This document shows positions 6,021 to 9,505 of a stretch of DNA of 9,505 nucleotides, one piece after another. The position numbers were made by a program, and so were the translations under genes. Source of the DNA: Candidatus Muproteobacteria bacterium (GTDB lineage: Bacteria > Pseudomonadota > Gammaproteobacteria > Acidiferrobacterales > Sulfurifustaceae); assembly GCA_023266455.1 (NCBI GenBank), contig JAHFQD010000047.1:1-9505 (forward strand), given 5' to 3'. A model generated the notes under the pieces. That model was not told where the DNA came from. It saw only the letters and a list, made by a program, of their open reading frames with translations, and made no database searches. Every line of letters starts with the position of its first letter. Position 1 is the stretch's first letter.

Positions 6021-7637
6021 TTACTCGACGTTTTGCGTTTCTCCGCTCAAACAAACGTGATTGTGATTTTTCTGATCGAACTCGCAGCTTAACCCCGTAC
6101 GACCCACTTTACGGCGGACCTCGTCCAGCGCTACACGGTGATAGACCGGACGGTTATGAGCGCAGGCGTGCGGATTCGCCGTTCGACGCCAATCCGCGAC
6201 CAGGCGTTCCTGCCGTTCGCGTTCCAAAGAAACGCCCGCTTTGACCGCGGACAAACACGACAGCGCTTGCGCGAAATCCTCGCGGCCGCTGCGCGCCCGC
6301 GCCAACATCTGCGAAAAAACCCGCGCGGAGTCTTTCGGCGACACCATCTCCGGTATCGTCCGCAGCGCGGCTACAGACGGTCCGAATGACTCGATGCCGA
6401 AACCGCAGGCCGCAATCGCCTCGGCATGGGTATCAATGAACGCCCGTTCTTCGTCGGTCAGCGTAACGATTTGCGGCGCGATTAAATCGCGTCGTCCTGC
6501 TTTGCCTTGCCGCAGCCGTTCGACGAACACACATTCTTCGGCGGCGTGTTGATCCAGAAAATAGACGTGTCCATCATGGAGTAGCAGCAGGAACGTGTCT
6601 TCGACTTGTCCGAGCAGTTTGAAATCGAGCGCGTTATAGTCGGCGCCGTCTTCGGCCGCTTTCAAATACGGTGAATTGAAAGCACGTGTACGTCGTTTCA
6701 GCGCGTGGCGCACGCGTTCGTACACGTCGTGCGGCTGGCGGAAGCGCACTTCGGTTTTAGCCGGATGAACATTGACGTCGACCTCGGCGGCATGCGCATC
6801 GACGAATAACACGACCAAGCCCTGCATTCCGTCCAGACCTTCGGTGACCGCCCGCTGCAAAATCGGACTGCGCACCGGGCGTTGATTCACGTAGAGGTAC
6901 ACGCGCCGCTGTCCAATCGCGTCGCCGGTCATGGCAAAACCCCAGATGCGCCCCCACGCGCCGATCTCATCGAACTCTTCCAACTGCGACGCCGCCTGCT
7001 GCCCGAACACCGCCGCGACGCGCTCGGCCGCCGTCGTCGATGGGAAACCGTGAAGCTCACGGCCGTCCATGGTGAGCGAAAAATATTTATCCGGAAACGC
7101 CAGCGCGAAATCGGTGAAGACGCGCAAGATGTGGCCGTATTCGGTTTTAAGGCTACGCAGAAATTTTTGCCGCGCCGGCGTGTTGTAGAACAAATCCCAC
7201 ACCTCGAAGCGCGTCCCGATCGGCGCGCCGGCTTCGCCAAGCGACACCACGCGCCCACCTTCCAAACGCGCTTCGGTGCCGAGCAAGCTATCGCGGGTAC
7301 GCGTGAGTACGCGCACTCGCGATACCGAAGCGATACTCGCCAGCGCTTCTCCACGGAAACCGAACGAGCGCAGACTGGCGAGATCATCGACACAACTGAT
7401 CTTGCTAGTGGCGAAGCGTTCGAACGCGAGCGGCACTTCGCCGGGGTCTATGCCACAGCCGTCGTCGGTTACACGGATCAATCGGCGTCCGCCTTCTTGT
7501 ACGTCCACGCACACATTTTGCGCGCCGGCGTCGAGCGCATTCTCGATCAGTTCCTTAAGCACGCTCGCCGGTCGTTCGACGACTTCGCCGGCGGCGATGC
7601 GTTGTTGTACGTCTGGTGGTAACACGCGGATATTCAT
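6021..7637 (-). CDS. mutL: DNA mismatch repair protein MutL, predicted endonuclease type
   Basis: This 538-residue protein has the GHKL ATPase domain: ENALDA (32-37), DDGCGI (58-63), ATSKI (76-80) and GFRGEAL (93-99), followed by the transducer domain with NVHPAKTEVRF (289-299). It links MutS mismatch recognition to strand removal. The C-terminal dimerisation domain carries the full endonuclease motif DQHA-xx-E-xxxx-E (Asp362, His364, Glu368, Glu373). It also has Cys461 in SCLSAVKAG and Cys492/His494 in CAHNRP, which corresponds to the canonical CPHGRP. All metal ligands known from nuclease MutLs are thus present, so it probably nicks DNA itself, unlike E. coli MutL with MutH. The linker between domains is only about 20 residues (320-341), much shorter than usual, which explains the small size. 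The start ATG overlaps the mutS stop (ATGA), and GGTGA lies 6 bases upstream. miaA and hfq, frequent neighbours in gammaproteobacteria, do not follow. Confidence 0.96.
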   Translation of the reverse strand: MNIRVLPPDVQQRIAAGEVVERPASVLKELIENALDAGAQNVCVDVQEGGRRLIRVTDDGCGIDPGEVPLAFERFATSKISCVDDLASLRSFGFRGEALASIASVSRVRVLTRTRDSLLGTEARLEGGRVVSLGEAGAPIGTRFEVWDLFYNTPARQKFLRSLKTEYGHILRVFTDFALAFPDKYFSLTMDGRELHGFPSTTAAERVAAVFGQQAASQLEEFDEIGAWGRIWGFAMTGDAIGQRRVYLYVNQRPVRSPILQRAVTEGLDGMQGLVVLFVDAHAAEVDVNVHPAKTEVRFRQPHDVYERVRHALKRRTRAFNSPYLKAAEDGADYNALDFKLLGQVEDTFLLLLHDGHVYFLDQHAAEECVFVERLRQGKAGRRDLIAPQIVTLTDEERAFIDTHAEAIAACGFGIESFGPSVAALRTIPEMVSPKDSARVFSQMLARARSGREDFAQALSCLSAVKAGVSLERERQERLVADWRRTANPHACAHNRPVYHRVALDEVRRKVGRTGLSCEFDQKNHNHVCLSGETQNVE

Positions 7638-9505
7638 AGTTTCACCACGCGCGCGCTTTCATGCGCGCGCTTTTCATTCTTGTCCGGTATTTGTGACGCC
7701 AGCGATTTTAATTCTGCCAAATGCTGCAGCGCTTCGATCGGCGTGGTGTGCAAGGGATCGAGGCGTCGCAAATAAATCAGCAAGGCTTCATATGCCGCCG
7801 AGCGCACGGGCGCGGGTGGCATCGAGGTGGATTTATCGGCCTTCGGCATTCCTTGCTCCCATTCTGCCAATAACGCGGCCGCGCGTTGCACCACCGCCGC
7901 CGGCAACCCAGCGAGTTGCGCGACGTTGATGCCGTAGCTCTTTTGCGCCGCACCCGGCATGACTTTATATAAAAACGTCACTTCGTTGCGTTCTTCGCGT
8001 ACCGCGAGCCTTGCATTGGCGATGGTAGGAATACGCTCCGCGAGCGCGGCGAGTTGGTGATAATGCGTGGTAAATAAAGTTTTCGCGCCGACGTTCTGCG
8101 CCAACGCTTCCGCTACTGCTTGCGCGATCGCCTCGCCGTCGGCGCTGCCGGTGCCGCGACCGACTTCGTCGAGGATCACCAAACTGCGCGGCGTGGCGTA
8201 ACGCAGAATATTCGCTGTCTCCATCATTTCGACCATGAACGTCGACAAACCGCGCGCGAGAAAATCGGCGGCGCCGACGCGCGTGAAAATGCGATCGACC
8301 GCGCCGATGCGCGCGTGCTGCGCCGGCACGAAGCTGCCGATTTGCGCCAGCAATACCAATACCGCCGCTTGCCGCACATACGTACTTTTGCCGGCGGCGT
8401 TCGGTCCGGTAAGCAGCAGGAACGATTTATTTCGATCCAATTGCAAATCGTTGGGCACGAAACCGTCGGCCAGCGCCTCGACGACCGGATGACGGCCTTC
8501 TTGAATCGCGATGCCGTCTTCGTCGGAAATTTCCGGCCGTGTCCAATTTTTCAGCGTCGCGACGTTCGCGAAGGCGCCTAAAACGTCGAGCGTGCCCAAT
8601 ACCTCGGCGGTGCGACGTAATCGATCCGCATGGCTGGCAACGTGATCACGCAACGCCACAAACAATTCGTATTCGATTTCTTTGGCGCGATCGGTGGCGG
8701 ATAAACTCTTTGACTCGAATCGACGCAAATCTTCGGTGATGAAACGTTCGGCATTCACTAACGTTTGACGACGTTGATAATCCGTCGGCACCAAACGCAG
8801 ATACGATTTAGTGATTTCGATGTAATAACCGTGAATCTTGTTGAAGCCGACTTTGAGATTCGGAATACCGCTGCGTTCGCGCTCGCGCGCTTCGAGATTC
8901 GCCAACCACCCGCTGCCGTCTTGCTGCAAGGTATGCAGCTCGTCTAAATCCGCCGAAACGCCGGTACGGATAAGCCCACCTTCGCGCGTGACCGCGCGCG
9001 GTTCATCGACCAGCACCCGTGCGATCTCGGCGTGCACGTCTTCGAGCGTATCCAATCGCTCGTGTAATTCGCGTAACAGCGGTGTTTTCACCGCGCCGAG
9101 TATCGTTCTCAACGCCGGCAACGGTGCGATCGACGCGCGCAACGACGCTAGATCGCGCGGATTGGCGATTGCCGAGGTGATGCGCGATGTGAGCCGTTCG
9201 AGATCCAAGATTCCGCCGAGCACCTGGCGTGACTCGTCGCGCAAACCATGGCTCTGCACCAGTTCTGCGACCGCGTCTTGCCGCGCGTTAATCGTCGCGA
9301 CATTACGCAGCGGATGCAGCAGCCAATGCCGTAAACGCCGCCGTCCCATGCTAGTGGCGCCATGATCAAGCACGGAAAACAACGTACCTTCGTCCGTGCC
9401 CTGAAAAATATTTTCTACCAGTTCCAGATTGCGCTGCGTTTGCATGTACATCAACACGAAGTCGTCGTTCTGATACGGCTTCGGCGCTTGCAGATGCGGC
9501 AGGAA
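7634..9505 (-). CDS. mutS: DNA mismatch repair ATPase MutS (N-terminus cut off)
   Basis: The frame stays open to the window edge, giving 623 residues. By alignment of the P-loop lysine with E. coli Lys620, about 245 N-terminal residues (mismatch-reading and connector domains) lie outside. Visible are the core (RNLELVENIF onward), the clamp (NLKVGFNKIHGYYIEITKS, RRQTLVNAERF) and the ATPase with P-loop GPNAAGKST (367-375 of the visible part; genomic 8407-8381), STFMVEM, Walker B VILDEVGRGT, and THYHQLAAL. The HTH tail (SYGINVAQLAGLP, TPIEALQHLAELK) follows. Several ATPase motifs differ from consensus: GPNAAGKS for GPNM[GA]GKS, ADFLARGLSTF for xDDLASGxSTF, and GRGTGSADG for GRGT[ST][ST]xDG. No QMSLL-like beta-clamp motif is obvious in the tail. 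An internal GTG at 9457 is not the start. It forms an operon with mutL through an ATGA overlap. Confidence 0.96.
   Translation of the reverse strand, partial: FLPHLQAPKPYQNDDFVLMYMQTQRNLELVENIFQGTDEGTLFSVLDHGATSMGRRRLRHWLLHPLRNVATINARQDAVAELVQSHGLRDESRQVLGGILDLERLTSRITSAIANPRDLASLRASIAPLPALRTILGAVKTPLLRELHERLDTLEDVHAEIARVLVDEPRAVTREGGLIRTGVSADLDELHTLQQDGSGWLANLEARERERSGIPNLKVGFNKIHGYYIEITKSYLRLVPTDYQRRQTLVNAERFITEDLRRFESKSLSATDRAKEIEYELFVALRDHVASHADRLRRTAEVLGTLDVLGAFANVATLKNWTRPEISDEDGIAIQEGRHPVVEALADGFVPNDLQLDRNKSFLLLTGPNAAGKSTYVRQAAVLVLLAQIGSFVPAQHARIGAVDRIFTRVGAADFLARGLSTFMVEMMETANILRYATPRSLVILDEVGRGTGSADGEAIAQAVAEALAQNVGAKTLFTTHYHQLAALAERIPTIANARLAVREERNEVTFLYKVMPGAAQKSYGINVAQLAGLPAAVVQRAAALLAEWEQGMPKADKSTSMPPAPVRSAAYEALLIYLRRLDPLHTTPIEALQHLAELKSLASQIPDKNEKRAHESARVVKL
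7638..7670 (-). promoter_or_regulatory. mutL ribosome-binding site behind an 8-bp all-G/C hairpin
   Basis: On the minus strand (mRNA sense) GCGCGCGC (7670-7663), loop ATGAAA (7662-7657) and a second GCGCGCGC (7656-7649) can form an 8-bp stem. Eleven bases containing the Shine-Dalgarno GGTGA separate it from the mutL ATG. The structure lies in the last codons of mutS, so a ribosome finishing mutS would melt it. It may tie mutL translation to mutS translation; this is inferred from sequence only. Confidence 0.45.
7646..7673. repeat. 14-bp imperfect tandem repeat at the end of mutS
   Basis: CACGCGCGCGCTTT (7646-7659) is followed directly by CATGCGCGCGCTTT (7660-7673), with one mismatch. The unit is not a multiple of three, so the MutS tail reads the copies in different frames. 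The alternating CG runs make both copies self-complementary. Confidence 0.8.

Noticed and set aside
6001..6023. Intrinsic terminator after mutL
   Set aside because: There is a T6 run after the stop on the minus strand, but no inverted repeat immediately before it; the nearby AAACGC copies are direct, not inverted.
6882..7622. Long plus-strand open frame (246 codons) antisense to mutL
   Set aside because: It lies wholly opposite a clearly recognised mutL and has no family signature or ribosome site. Arg- and His-rich frames of this kind are expected opposite G/C-rich coding DNA.
7276..7929. Plus-strand frame (217 codons) crossing the mutL-mutS junction
   Set aside because: It is antisense to two well-supported genes, with Ser/Arg/Pro-rich composition and no recognisable domain.
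9409..9457. GTG at 9457 as the mutS start
   Set aside because: The frame continues upstream to the window edge with MutS-like residues (LPHLQ...), so the gene is truncated by the window.

Overview
The window looks like part of a proteobacterial chromosome, probably gamma- or betaproteobacterial. The reasons are a mutS-mutL operon with overlapping genes, and an exopolysaccharide (EPS) locus whose four recognisable proteins resemble the set found with exosortase A (XrtA/PEP-CTERM) loci in Gram-negative bacteria. The species cannot be named from the sequence. I see no insertion sequences, tRNAs, rRNAs or CRISPR arrays.

Layout, left to right. Positions 1-2943 (minus strand) hold three tightly packed EPS genes, transcribed right to left: a Wza-like export lipoprotein (2943-2311), a Wzz-type chain-length determinant (2310-763) and a CpsD/CapB-like tyrosine-kinase homologue (760-1, cut by the window edge). 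Positions 2944-3247 are a divergent regulatory region. Positions 3248-4126 (plus strand) encode an unusual membrane-anchored J-domain protein with two C-terminal repeats. It ends 8 bp from the stop of a minus-strand polyprenyl-phosphate sugar transferase (5535-4135). Positions 5536-6020 are a gene-free leader/promoter region with dyads and a sigma-54-like site. Positions 6021-7637 are mutL and 7634-9505 the 3' part of mutS, both minus strand, sharing an ATGA overlap.

How the genes work together. The sugar transferase should start the glycan on undecaprenyl phosphate. The chain-length protein and its kinase-like partner would control polymerisation, and the lipoprotein would help pass the polymer across the periplasm. 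XrtA, the PEP-CTERM ATPase and outer-membrane proteins would be expected beyond the left edge, but this is a prediction. MutS and MutL are the mismatch-repair recognition and matchmaker proteins. This MutL keeps every residue of the endonuclease metal site, so it probably nicks DNA itself without MutH.

The points most worth a second look are: the J-domain/transmembrane/tandem-repeat protein that splits the EPS locus; the kinase homologue, which has lost hallmark residues in three motifs; a possible hairpin just before the mutL ribosome-binding site; a compact nuclease-type MutL; and candidate sigma-54 sites upstream of both the sugar transferase and the J-domain gene.
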